From the NCBI RefSeq assembly GCF_026191675.1, contig NZ_JAKRRY010000015.1:53087-117086 (forward strand): 64,000 nucleotides of DNA, given 5' to 3'. The stretch is from Vibrio qingdaonensis (GTDB lineage: Bacteria > Pseudomonadota > Gammaproteobacteria > Enterobacterales > Vibrionaceae). Both the position numbers and the translations under genes were made by a program. Below are positions 53,049-63,190 of this stretch, piece by piece. The notes under the pieces were generated by a model. The model made no database searches, had not been told where the DNA came from, and was given only the letters and a program-made list of their open reading frames with translations. Positions within the stretch are counted from its first letter, which is position 1. Every line of letters begins with the position of its first letter.

Positions 53049-53981
53049 TTACTTCGCTTTTTCACGGTTCAAGTACAATAGTGCAGCATTGAGCATCATA
53101 ATGAAGACCAATAACACAACGCCCGTCGCGTACAGTGCATTGGCGTGAATGCCACTTGCATAGGACATTTCAATGGCAATGTTCGCTGTCAGGGTACGAG
53201 CAGAGTCTAAAATCCCTTCTGGCATCGCAGGGGCATTACCCATCACCATGATGATTGCCATGGTTTCACCCAATGCACGACCAATACCCAAAATGACGCC
53301 CGTCATGATGCCGGAACGCGCCGCCGGTACGAGTAGCTTAAAGATAGTGAATATCTTTGAAGCCCCTAACGCTAAAGAGCCTTCTTTATACGCATGAGGT
53401 ACCGCACGAATTGAGGTTTCAGAAACCGTAATAACCGTTGGGAGAATCATAATGCCTAACACGATAATACCGGCTAGGATCGTGTTACCTGCTGGTACTT
53501 GAAACACTTGCTGAATTAACGGAACGATAATAACCAGACCGAAGAAACCGTACACCACTGATGGGATACCCGCTAACAGTTCCACGGCAGGGCGAATGAT
53601 ATCCGCCACTCGTTTCGGGGCAATTTCAGCAATAAAGATGGCCGTTAATACGCCAATTGGCACACCAACTACAACGGCACCAAGCGTGGATACAACGGAA
53701 GCAACAATCATCGTTGCAACACCGTATAACGCAGGTGGTAACCAGTTTTGACCTAGGACGATTCCAGAAACACCCGCAGCTTGGAACGCTGGAATACTTT
53801 CTCGAACAATGAAGTAGGCGATAACGGCAAGGGAAACAATGCCAATCACTGCGCTGGATAAAAACAGTCCGTGGAAAATACGTTCTTTCCAGTCGACTTT
53901 TTTCTTGGCCTTCAGGCTACGTGCTGCAGCTTGAGTCGCTTGTTCGCTCATAAGCTTCTCACTATTTGTTGCGATGGTCAT
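53049..53981 (-). CDS. pstC: Phosphate ABC permease PstC
   Basis: 310 residues with six membrane helices and the EAA-type loop SETSIRAVPHAYKEGSLALGASKIFTIFKLLVPAARSGIMTGVILGIGRALGETMAII. An alternative ATG at 53951, preceded by GAGAAG, would remove ten residues; both starts are plausible. It follows pstS in the operon. Confidence 0.92.
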   Translation of the reverse strand: MTIATNSEKLMSEQATQAAARSLKAKKKVDWKERIFHGLFLSSAVIGIVSLAVIAYFIVRESIPAFQAAGVSGIVLGQNWLPPALYGVATMIVASVVSTLGAVVVGVPIGVLTAIFIAEIAPKRVADIIRPAVELLAGIPSVVYGFFGLVIIVPLIQQVFQVPAGNTILAGIIVLGIMILPTVITVSETSIRAVPHAYKEGSLALGASKIFTIFKLLVPAARSGIMTGVILGIGRALGETMAIIMVMGNAPAMPEGILDSARTLTANIAIEMSYASGIHANALYATGVVLLVFIMMLNAALLYLNREKAK

Positions 53982-54073
53982 AATTAAACTTCTATTTGTC
54001 GATAATTCGAAAGATAGAGAAAAGGCCCAGCCCCAAAGTGTGGGCTGAGCAATATTGATTCTTTACTTACAGA

Positions 54074-54895
54074 TTAGTTTACTGAGATGTAACCTTTCTG
54101 TTCTACTAGCGCTTGAGCGTCATCTTCAAGCATCCAATCTAGGAATTTTTGAGTTTCTGCTGAAGGCTTACCTTCTTTGTATAAGACAAGGAATGGACGC
54201 GCTACTTTGTAAGAGCCGTTTTTCACGTTGTCTACTGTTGCTGGTGTGCCATCGATTTCTAGAGCATGAACGGATTGGTCAACCGTGCCTAGAGAGATGT
54301 AACCGATAGCGTATGGGTTGCTTGCTACCATTGTTTTTAGTGCGCCGTTACCGTTAGCAACTTGAGCACGCTGAGAGATAGCAGTTACTTTCATGCCACT
54401 GATTTTTTGCTTAAGGCTCATGATGTCTTCAAATGCACCGCGAGTACCTGACGCTGTGTCACGAGTGATAGCAACGATAGGCTTATCAGCACCGCCAACA
54501 TCTTTCCAGTTAGTCACGTCACCTTTATAGATAGCCGTTACTTGCTCAGCTGTCAGACCCTTTAGGTCGTTCGCTGGGTTAACAACAACCGCGATGCCGT
54601 CACGAGCAACAACTTCTTCTACTAGAGTCGACTCTTTTTCTTCCGCTTTAAGGTTACGAGAAGACATGCCTAAATCAGCAGAACCGTTTTTCGCTGCTTT
54701 AACGCCTGCAGAAGAACCCGGTCCTTGGACTTCAATGTAAACGTTTGAGTGTTGCTTCATATATGTTTCTGAGAAAACTTCCATCAGTGGCGTTACGCTG
54801 CTAGAACCTACCGCAGAGATAGTTTCTTTAGCTGAAGCTGGAGTCACTGCGAGTGCGCCTAGTAGTGCGATAGCACCGATAACTGTCTTTTTCAT
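54074..54895 (-). CDS. pstS: Periplasmic phosphate-binding protein PstS
   Basis: 273 residues from ATG 54895, with AAGGAAA upstream and a signal peptide immediately after. An in-frame start at 55042 would add 49 residues that overlap the Pho box and is rejected. Phosphate-binding residues are in SAVGSSSVTPLMEVF, GPGSSAGVKAAKNGSADLGMSSR and ITRDTASGTRGAFEDI. It is the first gene of the operon and is under the PhoB site at 54983. Confidence 0.93.
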   Translation of the reverse strand: MKKTVIGAIALLGALAVTPASAKETISAVGSSSVTPLMEVFSETYMKQHSNVYIEVQGPGSSAGVKAAKNGSADLGMSSRNLKAEEKESTLVEEVVARDGIAVVVNPANDLKGLTAEQVTAIYKGDVTNWKDVGGADKPIVAITRDTASGTRGAFEDIMSLKQKISGMKVTAISQRAQVANGNGALKTMVASNPYAIGYISLGTVDQSVHALEIDGTPATVDNVKNGSYKVARPFLVLYKEGKPSAETQKFLDWMLEDDAQALVEQKGYISVN

Positions 54896-54982
54896 CACAA
54901 TTTCCTTTATTGGCTTGATTGCCTGTTTCATTTCAACGAGGTCAAGATTAGAGGCTAAATATGACAGTTGTGTTTCACTAAA

Positions 54983-55000
54983 TTGAAAGGTGTATGACAG
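54983..55000 (-). promoter_or_regulatory. Pho box upstream of pstS
   Basis: Read on the minus strand, CTGTCATACACCTTTCAA matches the PhoB consensus of two CTGTCAT direct repeats 11 bases apart. A further CTGTCAT half lies at 54961-54967, 33 bases downstream of the box start on that strand. Confidence 0.82.
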
Positions 55001-55594
55001 TGCCATTTTTTTTACGCGGAGCAAAAAACAGTCATTAGCCATAAATTCAGTAAGTTGCAGACAGTACTGATGCTTTTATCGCCAAAAAGATGACTTTCAA
55101 CTGAGTATAGTTGTCACATTTCTCGACCATTTAACCTGTTGGCTGTCATAAACCAGAGTCGTTGCGTCTCTTTACTGCTTAGGAAACGCAGTCATCATTC
55201 AATTGATTTAAATCAACAATAGCTCCGATTTGTTTTTATGGTCGCTTGATAACCAGGATGAATAGAATTTCGGACAAATTGCTTTGTGGCTCTATACTTA
55301 AGTAATGATAGTTACGTTAGTTGTTAATCTATGAATATTGATGCGAGATATCATCAATCTTATCCAGCTTATTTAAGACTACGATTTCCGCTTCTATTCT
55401 AAACTCGATTTTTTGTGAACAACTACATAGTTACTTTCATCCATTAATCATAAACTACCTGCACTAACACTTCTTAATACAAGAAGTTTGCTTTCTATAT
55501 TTATATTATTAGTTTCAACGTGGTACTTGATATAACTTAATATATTCTACTGGCGTTCTATTTGGTGGTCACTGGATAGAATAAGGAGAAAGCT
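55001..55594. other. Long intergenic region before the ArcD-like gene
   Basis: About 590 bases between divergent transcription units. It carries the distal pstS control region, a lone CTGTCATAAA half-site on the plus strand (55143) and a weak ARG-box-like TGAATATTGATG (55332-55343). The AAGGAG before ATG 55595 is clear. No gene supported. Confidence 0.5.
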
Positions 55595-57046
55595 ATGACT
55601 ACACAAACGATACCCCAAAAAACCAATAAACGGGGGTTCTTTGCTAATTTCAAGTTCCCATCCGCTTATACCATTCTATTTATCTTAATTGCACTCGTGG
55701 CAATGTTGACTTGGATAATTCCTGCTGGGCAATATGACCGAGTAATGAACGATGACCTAGGTCGTGAAGTGCCTGTCACCGGAACGTATCAATCTGTTGA
55801 AAGTAATCCACAAGGTGTCATTGATGTCTTACTGGCACCCATTGATGGTTTCTACGACCACAATACCTATGAAGCCGCCGCTATTGATGTCTCTTTATTT
55901 ATCTTAGTTATTGGTGGTTTTCTAGGGTTGGTGACGAAAACTGGCGCCATTGATGCAGGTATTGAACGTGTCACCGCTCGGCTACATGGCCGAGAAGAGC
56001 TCATGATTCCAATCCTGATGGCGTTATTCGCGGCAGGTGGCACAGTGTATGGCATGGCGGAAGAGTCTCTCCCCTTTTATACCTTGTTAGTCCCAGTCAT
56101 GATGGCGGCTCGCTTCGATCCATTGGTCGCTGCGGCAACCGTACTCCTTGGTGCTGGTATAGGCGTACTAGGCTCAACCATTAACCCATTTGCGACGGTT
56201 ATTGCTGCCAATGCTTCGGGAATACCCTTTACCGACGGTATAATGCTGCGCGTATTCATGTTGGTTGCCGGCTGGGGGATTTGTGTCGCCTATGTCATGC
56301 GCTACGCTAGAATGGTACAAAAAGACCAAACTAAGTCGATCGTATACGACAAATATGAAGAGAACAAAGCACATTTTCTTGGCAATCAAAACGGAGAAAA
56401 ACTCGAATTTACCATGACACGCAAAGTCATCTTAGCTATCTTCGCGGGTTCTTTTGCTGTCATGATTTATGGTGTATCTGTCGCCGGTTGGTGGATGGCC
56501 GAAATATCTGCGATGTTCCTCGCCGCGACTATTCTGGTTGGGCTCGTCGCAAGAATGAGCGAAGAAGATTTTACCAATAGCTTTATTGATGGCGCACGAG
56601 ACCTTCTTGGCGTTGCACTCATTATTGGTATCGCACGCGGCATCGTCGTGATTATGGACCGTGGAATGATTACAGATACCATTCTGAATTCAGCAGAGCA
56701 TATGATTACCGGTCTGTCTTCAGTCGTATTTATTAATGTGATGTTCTTTTTAGAAATACTGCTGTCATTCCTAGTACCATCAACGTCGGGACTTGCTGTT
56801 CTTACCATGCCAATCATGGCGCCATTAGCCGATTTTGCTGGCGTTGGACGTGAGCTCGTGATCACGGCATATCAATCAGCATCGGGACTGGTCAATCTCA
56901 TCACCCCAACATCCGCCGTGGTTATGGGTGGTCTTGCGATTGCCAAAGTGCCCTATGTTCGATGGGTTAAGTGGGTCGCACCATTACTCGGAATTTTGAC
57001 CGTATTTTGTGTCATCGTGCTCAGTATCGGTGCGCTAATCGCGTAA
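55595..57046 (+). CDS. YfcC-family carrier, probable arginine/ornithine antiporter (ArcD role)
   Basis: 483 residues with about twelve membrane helices (TILFILIALVAMLTWIIPAGQYDRV; YEAAAIDVSLFILVIGGFLGLV; AGGTVYGMAEESLPFYTLLVPVMMAARFD; FLVPSTSGLAVLTMPIMAPLADF). YfcC is related to the ArcD/DcuC carriers. Its place directly before arcA, arcC and the ornithine carbamoyltransferase gene suggests it exchanges arginine for ornithine. A dicarboxylate or peptide substrate is the alternative. Ribosome site AAGGAG. Confidence 0.78.
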   Translation: MTTQTIPQKTNKRGFFANFKFPSAYTILFILIALVAMLTWIIPAGQYDRVMNDDLGREVPVTGTYQSVESNPQGVIDVLLAPIDGFYDHNTYEAAAIDVSLFILVIGGFLGLVTKTGAIDAGIERVTARLHGREELMIPILMALFAAGGTVYGMAEESLPFYTLLVPVMMAARFDPLVAAATVLLGAGIGVLGSTINPFATVIAANASGIPFTDGIMLRVFMLVAGWGICVAYVMRYARMVQKDQTKSIVYDKYEENKAHFLGNQNGEKLEFTMTRKVILAIFAGSFAVMIYGVSVAGWWMAEISAMFLAATILVGLVARMSEEDFTNSFIDGARDLLGVALIIGIARGIVVIMDRGMITDTILNSAEHMITGLSSVVFINVMFFLEILLSFLVPSTSGLAVLTMPIMAPLADFAGVGRELVITAYQSASGLVNLITPTSAVVMGGLAIAKVPYVRWVKWVAPLLGILTVFCVIVLSIGALIA

Positions 57047-57138
57047 TGAAACGCAGCTAATACAAATACACCTAAATACAAGGCTCCTCTATATTGCAAT
57101 TTTAGTTAACCACTACAAATATATAGCGGACACGACCT

Positions 57139-57176
57139 AACGCAACACATCGCTCTATCAGGATGTGTTGCGTTTG
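57139..57176 (+). terminator. Probable terminator after the ArcD-like gene
   Basis: AACGCAACACAT (57139-57150) and ATGTGTTGCGTT (57163-57174) pair perfectly over a 12-base loop. The T-run is weak (ttgtat). Confidence 0.6.
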
Positions 57177-57704
57177 TATATCGCTAACCTTAGCCCTTCA
57201 TTACATCTCTCTACTCACATCTAAACGCGAACACACCGTGCTAAACGCTAAATCCTACTAAGGTACAGACAAAACCTTAAAGCGACCACGTGCGGCTCAC
57301 CAGTGCCATAGGCTTAGACCACGCGCTTTTATACGTTCTCTTTCATCACACCAATTAAGCTCATTGGCAAATATATTCGCTTCAACTTTGTCATTTTACT
57401 ATCGAACTTAATTCGATACTCTATCAATAAAGAATCCTATTAATATTCTTTTACCTTGGGATTAATATAGGTAAGTCATATTAATTAGAATTTTTAATGA
57501 CACATCTTAAAAACTGAAACCCCACCAGCATAAAACTGTGATATAAGTAACAAATTACCACACTAAGTTTGTTGCAAAATTATTAATTCACATTGAAAAA
57601 TAATATATCTAGCGGTTATGAGTGCATAAATACTCTCACAGGTCGCACTTTAGTGATTTTGCAATTGCATGAAATTCTGCCTGCAAACCAAAACAACACT
57701 CAGA

Positions 57705-57735
57705 TTGAATGAAATATGAATATTATTCCATTCAA
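57705..57735. promoter_or_regulatory. ARG-box-like cluster upstream of arcA
   Basis: TTGAATG (57705-57711), TATGAATATTATTCCATT (57715-57732) and CATTCAA (57729-57735) form overlapping halves of the ArgR consensus TGAAT-N4-ATTCA. It is about 230 bases before arcA. Confidence 0.5.
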
Positions 57736-57964
57736 CTAGCTATTAAATTTTAGCATGCGTAAATCCACGCTGAATACATATTGTTATTTAACAGGTCATT
57801 TCAGGTTTTGAGCAATAAAATACATTTGTGATTGAACTCAAATAATCACTTCGAATATTGAGTAATATAAATAACACCACGACAAAGCTAATAAATAAAA
57901 CGTACCCTAACTATGATGGTTTATTAACAATCAATAACCGTCATATAATAAGAGAGATAAGATC

Positions 57965-59185
57965 ATGAATAAACTTTATGTCGGTTCAGAAGTTGGTCAA
58001 CTACGTCGCGTACTAATTCATCGCCCAAGACGCGCTCTTACTCACTTAACGCCTTCTAACTGCCACGACTTGCTGTTCGACGACGTATTGTCCGTAGAGC
58101 GCGCTGGCGATGAGCATGATGTATTTGCACAAACGTTAAGAGACCAAGGCGTTGAAGTCTTACTACTCACTAACTTACTTGCAGAAACACTTGCCGTACC
58201 AGAAGCAAAAGAATGGTTATTGAATACACAGATCTCTAATTATCGTTTTGGCCCTACCTTTGCCAATGACGTTCGTTGCTACCTTGGCGACATTCCTAAC
58301 CTAGAGTTAGCGAAGATACTGACTGGCGGCTTATCCTTTGGTGAAATGCCAATGAGATCTTCCTCTATATTGCAGTCTATGCATAAACCAACCGATTTCA
58401 TTATCGACCCACTGCCTAATCACTTATTCACTCGTGATACGTCTTGCTGGGTTTATGGCGGTGTTTCAATCAACCCAATGGCTAAAGTCGCTCGTCAAAG
58501 AGAGACCAACCATGTCAGGGCTATCTATCGCTGGCACCCAACCTTTGCTGGCCAAGATTTTGTCAAGTATTTCGGAGACGAAGAAAAATCCTATGACCGC
58601 TCTACCATTGAAGGTGGCGACGTACTTGTCATCGGCAAGGGCTCAGTATTAATCGGTATGTCTGAAAGAACCACTCCTCAAGGGGTAGAACAACTGGCAT
58701 CCGGGTTGTTCAAACACGGCCAAGCGAAACAAATTATCGCCCTTGAACTCCCGAAAGATCGCTCATGCATGCATTTAGATACCGTTATGACACACATGCG
58801 TGAAGATACCTTCTCCGTTTACCCAAATGTCATTCCTGACGATGTGAAATGCTGGAGTCTAACGGGTGATGAATCCGGTTTTGTCAAAGCCAAACAGCAA
58901 GACTCCTACATTCATACGATTGAGAAGGCCCTGCAAGTCGACAAACTCAACCTCATCACAACAGGTGGCGATAACTTCGAAGCAGAGCGTGAACAGTGGA
59001 ATGACGCGAATAACGTGCTGACGGTGAAGCCGGGTGTGGTTATCGGTTACGAACGTAATACCTATACCAATGAGAAATACGACAAGGCTGGTATCACAGT
59101 ACTACCAATTCCTGGCGATGAGTTAGGGCGTGGACGTGGTGGTGCTCGCTGCATGAGCTGCCCAATTGAACGAGATGGCATCTAA
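57965..59185 (+). CDS. arcA: Arginine deiminase
   Basis: 406 residues. Conserved catalytic and substrate segments: [20 protein letters not shown] (Arg/Asp contacts), [33 protein letters not shown], and [17 protein letters not shown] at the C-terminus with the nucleophilic Cys. It converts arginine to citrulline and ammonia, the first step of the deiminase pathway. The next gene follows 87 bases later. Confidence 0.94.
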   Translation: MNKLYVGSEVGQLRRVLIHRPRRALTHLTPSNCHDLLFDDVLSVERAGDEHDVFAQTLRDQGVEVLLLTNLLAETLAVPEAKEWLLNTQISNYRFGPTFANDVRCYLGDIPNLELAKILTGGLSFGEMPMRSSSILQSMHKPTDFIIDPLPNHLFTRDTSCWVYGGVSINPMAKVARQRETNHVRAIYRWHPTFAGQDFVKYFGDEEKSYDRSTIEGGDVLVIGKGSVLIGMSERTTPQGVEQLASGLFKHGQAKQIIALELPKDRSCMHLDTVMTHMREDTFSVYPNVIPDDVKCWSLTGDESGFVKAKQQDSYIHTIEKALQVDKLNLITTGGDNFEAEREQWNDANNVLTVKPGVVIGYERNTYTNEKYDKAGITVLPIPGDELGRGRGGARCMSCPIERDGI

Positions 59186-59272
59186 AAAGCACGAATAGAC
59201 AAGACTACGTCACTCTCATATATCTCTATGGGCAAAGCGAACCACTTTGCCCTAGTAATAGGAAGTTAAATC

Positions 59273-60184
59273 ATGACTAAACAAACCATTGTTGTTGCCC
59301 TTGGTGGAAACGCATTATTGCGCCGAGGCGAGCCACTAGAAGCTGACGTGCAACGTCATAATATAGAAATTGCCGTAAACACCATTTCCAAAATTGCCGA
59401 AGAATATAATGTCGTCCTCGTTCATGGCAACGGTCCACAAGTAGGATTACTGGCGCTACAAGGCCTGGAGTACAAGAAAGTCAACCCGTACCCACTTGAC
59501 GTACTAGGCAGTGAAACCCAAGGCATGATTGGCTACATGCTGATGCAAGAGTTCAAAAATCAAATGCCTGCAGTTAATGTTACATGCATGCTGACACAAA
59601 TGACGGTTGATCCAAACGATCCCGCTTTTGCTGACCCGACCAAACCGATTGGCCCGGTTTATAGCAAAGAAGAAGCGTGCGAGTTAGCCGAGAAATTCAA
59701 CTGGACCGTAAAACCCGATGGCGAATTCTTCCGCCGCGTCGTCCCTAGCCCTCAGCCTACTGGCATCGTTGAACATGAGGCAATCACTACGCTCATTGAC
59801 CAAGGACACTTGGTCATTTGTACTGGCGGTGGTGGTATTCCAGTCAAAAGAGAGAATGGCAAGCTTGTTGGTGTCGAAGCCGTCATCGACAAAGACATGT
59901 CAGCGGCGTACCTAGCAAGACAACTCAACGCCGATGCTCTATTGATCCTAACCGACGCCGACGCCGTCTACCTTGATTGGGGTAAACCAACCCAACACGC
60001 GCTGCGCTCAACCACACCAAGTGAACTCGCGAAACACCAATTCGATGCAGGCTCAATGGGACCCAAAATTGAAGCCTCATGTGAATTCATCAACCATGGC
60101 GGAAAAGTAGTTGGTATCGGTTCACTAGAGCAAGGAATTAAGATCCTAGAAGGGACTGCTGGCACCAATATTGTCAAAGGCTAA
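59273..60184 (+). CDS. arcC: Carbamate kinase
   Basis: 303 residues. VVALGGNALLRRGEPL at the N-terminus, VLVHGNGPQVGLLALQ, CTGGGGIPV and the ATP-binding LTDADAVYLDWG segment match carbamate kinases. It makes ATP from carbamoyl phosphate and ADP. AGGAAG precedes ATG 59273. Gene order arcA-arcC-arcB differs from the common arcABC order. Confidence 0.93.
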   Translation: MTKQTIVVALGGNALLRRGEPLEADVQRHNIEIAVNTISKIAEEYNVVLVHGNGPQVGLLALQGLEYKKVNPYPLDVLGSETQGMIGYMLMQEFKNQMPAVNVTCMLTQMTVDPNDPAFADPTKPIGPVYSKEEACELAEKFNWTVKPDGEFFRRVVPSPQPTGIVEHEAITTLIDQGHLVICTGGGGIPVKRENGKLVGVEAVIDKDMSAAYLARQLNADALLILTDADAVYLDWGKPTQHALRSTTPSELAKHQFDAGSMGPKIEASCEFINHGGKVVGIGSLEQGIKILEGTAGTNIVKG

Positions 60185-60209
60185 CCGCCTATTTACAAAC
60201 AAATCACTA

Positions 60210-60249
60210 GATAGAGTTCAACATACTCAATACCTAACTGAACTCTATC
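60210..60249 (+). repeat. Inverted repeat between arcC and the carbamoyltransferase gene
   Basis: GATAGAGTTCA (60210-60220) and TGAACTCTATC (60239-60249) pair perfectly over an 18-base loop. It could be an mRNA processing or stability hairpin. Confidence 0.7.
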
Positions 60250-60304
60250 ATCACATAGATAATATCGGTCGCATGCATCGCGACTAATCAAAAAGGAAAT
60301 CATC

Positions 60305-61315
60305 ATGGCTTTTAATCTTCGTAACCGTAACTTCCTTAAACTACTTGATTTTACTCCACGTGAAATTCAGCACTTTTTAGACTTGTCAGCTGAGCTTAAA
60401 AAAGCCAAATACAATGGCTACGAGCAGCCGCGCCTAAAAGGCAAAAATATCGCTCTCATCTTTGAAAAAACATCCACACGTACGCGCTGTGCATTCGAAG
60501 TCGCGGCGTTTGACCAAGGCGCTCAAGTTTCTTACCTTGGCCCAACAGGCTCACAAATCGGCCACAAAGAATCCATGAAAGACACAGCTCGCGTTCTAGG
60601 CAGAATGTACGATGGCATTGAGTATCGTGGCTTTGGACAAGAAATCGTCGAAGAGCTAGGTGCTTACGCTGGCGTTCCAGTTTGGAATGGTTTGACGGAT
60701 GAATTCCACCCAACTCAAATCCTCGCTGACTTCTTAACGATGATGGAGCATGGTCGTGGCAAGCAATTGCATGAAATCAAGTTTGCTTACTTGGGTGATG
60801 CTCGTAACAACATGGGTAATTCATTGATGGTGGGCGCGGCGAAAATGGGTATGGATATTCGCCTTGTCGCACCAAAGCAGTTCTGGCCTGAAGCTTCTTT
60901 AGTGGCTCAATGCCAAGAGATTGCGACGCAGACTGGTGCGAAAATCACGCTGACAGACGACGTAAGCGAAGGCGTTCAAGGCTGTGATTTCCTTTATACT
61001 GACGTTTGGGTATCAATGGGAGAAGCAAAAGAAGCGTGGGCTGAGCGCATTAACTTAATGCTTCCGTATCAAGTGAACATGGACATGCTAAAGGCTACGG
61101 GTAACCCACACGTGAAGTTTATGCATTGCTTACCGGCGTTCCATGGCGAAGATACCGTTGTTGGTAAATCTCTTGCTAAAGACTACCCTATCTTGGCGCA
61201 AGGGTGTGAAGTCACTGATGAGGTAGTGGAATCTGAGCACTCGATTGTTTTTGATGAAGCAGAAAACAGAATGCACACCATCAAAGCGGTGATGGTTGCA
61301 ACGCTAGGCGACTAA
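60305..61315 (+). CDS. arcB: Ornithine carbamoyltransferase (catabolic, ArcB role)
   Basis: 336 residues. The carbamoyl-phosphate site is [15 protein letters not shown], the ornithine site DVWVSMGE and the catalytic segment [11 protein letters not shown]. It phosphorolyses citrulline to ornithine and carbamoyl phosphate when working in the deiminase pathway, and placement after arcA and arcC supports this. The family cannot be split into anabolic and catabolic forms by sequence alone, so argF is an alternative name. AAAGGAAA precedes ATG 60305. Confidence 0.92.
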   Translation: MAFNLRNRNFLKLLDFTPREIQHFLDLSAELKKAKYNGYEQPRLKGKNIALIFEKTSTRTRCAFEVAAFDQGAQVSYLGPTGSQIGHKESMKDTARVLGRMYDGIEYRGFGQEIVEELGAYAGVPVWNGLTDEFHPTQILADFLTMMEHGRGKQLHEIKFAYLGDARNNMGNSLMVGAAKMGMDIRLVAPKQFWPEASLVAQCQEIATQTGAKITLTDDVSEGVQGCDFLYTDVWVSMGEAKEAWAERINLMLPYQVNMDMLKATGNPHVKFMHCLPAFHGEDTVVGKSLAKDYPILAQGCEVTDEVVESEHSIVFDEAENRMHTIKAVMVATLGD

Positions 61316-61335
61316 TTATTATCTCGTTTACAAGC

Positions 61336-61384
61336 CGAGCCTTATTTACAAATATACCATTAAGGTAACTATGAATAAGGCTCG
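61336..61384 (+). repeat. Long inverted repeat after the carbamoyltransferase gene
   Basis: CGAGCCTTATT (61336-61346) and AATAAGGCTCG (61374-61384) pair perfectly over 27 bases and are followed by cataattttt. This may act as the terminator of arcB. Confidence 0.6.
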
Positions 61385-61479
61385 CATAATTTTTCACTTT
61401 CCCTTACTGACATCCCCTTTATTCTATTCATCAATATAGATAAACAAGGCCTCTGGCAGGGACTAAAAAGGATGGCAGT

Positions 61480-61495
61480 TTGGATAATTATCCAA
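61480..61495. promoter_or_regulatory. 16-bp palindrome resembling an ARG box upstream of pyrB
   Basis: TTGGATAATTATCCAA is a perfect palindrome; its core agrees with TGAAT-N4-ATTCA at 12 of 14 positions when the A/T spacer is counted. A weaker copy (TGGATACTTTACCA) starts 19 bases later. It lies about 25 bases upstream of the -35 box. Confidence 0.45.
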
Positions 61496-61519
61496 TTTAT
61501 GGATACTTTACCAAGCATA

Positions 61520-61547
61520 TTGAACGATAGTAATTTCACCGTATAAT
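61520..61547 (+). promoter_or_regulatory. Promoter of the pyrBI leader
   Basis: TTGAAC (61520-61525), 16 bases, TATAAT (61542-61547). A start near 61554 would place the leader peptide about 20 bases inside the transcript. Confidence 0.6.
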
Positions 61548-61573
61548 CTATATAAATTGACGAGAGATTATTC

Positions 61574-61657
61574 ATGAAAAATAAGAGCCACCCACTTATC
61601 GACTCTAAAAATAAAAACTCAACAAATAATTTCTTTCATTGTTGTTGTACTAAATAG
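61574..61657 (+). CDS. pyrL: pyrBI leader peptide (PyrL-like)
   Basis: A 27-codon frame with GAGAG before ATG 61574. It ends at TAG 61655-61657, overlapping the first bases of the attenuator hairpin. The last codons are T-rich (TTC TTT CAT TGT TGT TGT) and give three Cys in a row. In enterobacteria the pyrBI leader works by coupling translation to RNA polymerase pausing at U-rich sequence when UTP is low; the layout here is the same although the peptide is different. Confidence 0.7.
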   Translation: MKNKSHPLIDSKNKNSTNNFFHCCCTK

Positions 61658-61682
61658 CCTCCTCTTCATAGGAGGCTTTTTT
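61656..61682 (+). terminator. Attenuator hairpin in the pyrBI leader
   Basis: AGCCTCCT and AGGAGGCT pair over a six-base loop and are followed by TTTTTT. It sits 36 bases before ATG 61718 and immediately after the leader frame. Confidence 0.88.
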
Positions 61683-61717
61683 ATATCTAATTGGCTATAA
61701 TTAAGGAGAAATGTGTC

Positions 61718-62653
61718 ATGCCACATTCACTATTTAATAAACACATCATTTCTATACCGGAGCTTAGTCGTAAAGAGTTGGAGCTGATTGTAGAAACCGC
61801 TACACGCCTCAAGGCGGAGCCCAATCCGGAGCTGCTTAAGAACAAAGTCATCGCTAGTTGCTTCTTCGAGCCATCAACTCGAACCCGCCTCTCTTTTGAA
61901 ACTGCTGTCCAGCGCTTAGGAGGAACGGTCATTGGCTTCGATAATGGCGGCAACACCTCCCTAGCTAAAAAAGGCGAAACTCTTGCAGACTCCGTTCAAG
62001 TCATCGCTTCTTACGTCGATGCTTTTGTCATGCGTCATCCTCAAGAAGGTGCTGCAAGACTCGCCTCTGAGTTTTCCAATCACGTTCCTATCATTAATGG
62101 CGGTGATGGGGCTAACCAGCACCCAACCCAAACCTTGCTCGACCTATTTTCTATCTATGAAACACAAGGGACGCTTGATAACTTGAACGTAGCTTTTGTC
62201 GGGGATCTAAAATACGGACGCACCGTGCACTCACTCACCCAAGCACTGGCTAAATTTAATAACATTCGCTTTTTCTTTATCGCACCTGATGCTTTAGCGA
62301 TGCCAGATTATATCTGTGAGGATCTTGACCAAGCCGATATCCGTTACAGCCTGCACTCCAACATAGAAGAAGTCGCACCTGAGCTGGATGTACTGTATAT
62401 GACCCGAGTGCAAAAAGAACGATTTGACGAATCTGAATACGCTCATATTAAGTCTGCCTTTATACTCACAACGGAGACGTTAAAAGGAGCACGGCCTAAC
62501 TTAAGAGTGCTTCATCCGCTTCCTCGTGTCGATGAAATCACAACCGATGTTGATAAAACACCACACGCCTATTACTTCCAACAAGCAGAGAATGGGGTTT
62601 ACGCCCGAGAGGCTCTGCTTGCCCTTGTTCTATCTGAATCTCTACACGTGTAA
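61718..62653 (+). CDS. pyrB: Aspartate carbamoyltransferase catalytic subunit
   Basis: 311 residues, the same as in Escherichia coli, from ATG 61718 with AAGGAG upstream; a TTG at 61691 would add nine residues. Carbamoyl-phosphate site [14 protein letters not shown], loop [20 protein letters not shown], and [11 protein letters not shown] near the C-terminus are all conserved. It forms carbamoyl-aspartate in pyrimidine synthesis. It uses the carbamoyl phosphate that the upstream arc pathway can release. Confidence 0.95.
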   Translation: MPHSLFNKHIISIPELSRKELELIVETATRLKAEPNPELLKNKVIASCFFEPSTRTRLSFETAVQRLGGTVIGFDNGGNTSLAKKGETLADSVQVIASYVDAFVMRHPQEGAARLASEFSNHVPIINGGDGANQHPTQTLLDLFSIYETQGTLDNLNVAFVGDLKYGRTVHSLTQALAKFNNIRFFFIAPDALAMPDYICEDLDQADIRYSLHSNIEEVAPELDVLYMTRVQKERFDESEYAHIKSAFILTTETLKGARPNLRVLHPLPRVDEITTDVDKTPHAYYFQQAENGVYAREALLALVLSESLHV

Positions 62654-62666
62654 AAGGAGCCGAACT

Positions 62667-63131
62667 ATGACTAAGCAAACCAAACTTCAGGTAGAAGCCA
62701 TTCGCAATGGTTCAGTTATCGACCATATCCCTGCTAATGTAGGCATAAAAATACTAAAACTGTTCAAGATGCACAAAAGTGAACAGCGGGTCACCATTGG
62801 CCTCAATCTTCCGTCATCGGCACTAGGTGCCAAAGATATCATTAAAATAGAGAATATTTATCTGACCGAAGATCAGGCGAATCAGCTTGCACTATATGCT
62901 CCTCAAGCTACCGTTAATCAAATAGAAGAGTACAATGTCGTCAATAAGCTCACGCTTGAATTACCCCACCAAATTGAAAGTATATTTCAATGCCCGAACA
63001 GTAATTGTATTTCGCATGGCGAACCGGTTGAGAGCCGCTTTTATGTCGTAAATAAAAACCGTGATATTCAATTAAAATGTCATTATTGTGAAAAAGTATT
63101 CTCTCGAAGCATCGTAAAAGAGAAAAAATAA
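62667..63131 (+). CDS. pyrI: Aspartate carbamoyltransferase regulatory subunit
   Basis: 154 residues from ATG 62667, with AAAGGAG upstream, 13 bases after pyrB. The allosteric domain ([25 protein letters not shown]) is followed by the zinc domain with four Cys ([12 protein letters not shown] and CHYCEKVF). It makes the enzyme sensitive to CTP and ATP. Confidence 0.94.
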   Translation: MTKQTKLQVEAIRNGSVIDHIPANVGIKILKLFKMHKSEQRVTIGLNLPSSALGAKDIIKIENIYLTEDQANQLALYAPQATVNQIEEYNVVNKLTLELPHQIESIFQCPNSNCISHGEPVESRFYVVNKNRDIQLKCHYCEKVFSRSIVKEKK

Positions 63132-63152
63132 TCCAGATGGCTTAATGTTGAT

Positions 63153-63190
63153 TATGGGTATTTATCCTAAAAGCTGAATAAATATCCATT
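63153..63190. promoter_or_regulatory. Tandem ARG boxes between pyrI and argR
   Basis: GCTGAATAAATATCCATT (63173-63190) matches the 18-bp ArgR consensus at 16 positions, and TATGGGTATTTATCCTAA (63153-63170) at 14. The two sites are two bases apart, near the usual three-base spacing of paired boxes. They could control argR itself. Confidence 0.6.

Larger units (their letters stand above)
57047..57964. other. Long AT-rich region between the carrier gene and arcA
   Basis: About 920 bases with no supportable gene. It contains a terminator-like stem (57139-57176), ARG-box-like sites (57705-57735), a GTGATT...AATCAC inverted repeat (57828-57849) and the arcA ribosome site AGAGAGATAAG. The length suggests arcA has its own regulated promoter. 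Confidence 0.55.

Noticed and set aside
54896..55042. Longer PstS with 49 extra residues
   Set aside because: The extension would run through the Pho box and precede a normal signal peptide.
57828..57849. FNR or CRP site before arcA
   Set aside because: GTGATT and AATCAC are 10 bases apart, which fits neither TTGAT-N4-ATCAA nor TGTGA-N6-TCACA.
62526..62666. Longer PyrI overlapping pyrB
   Set aside because: ATG 62667 has a strong ribosome site and gives the normal family length.
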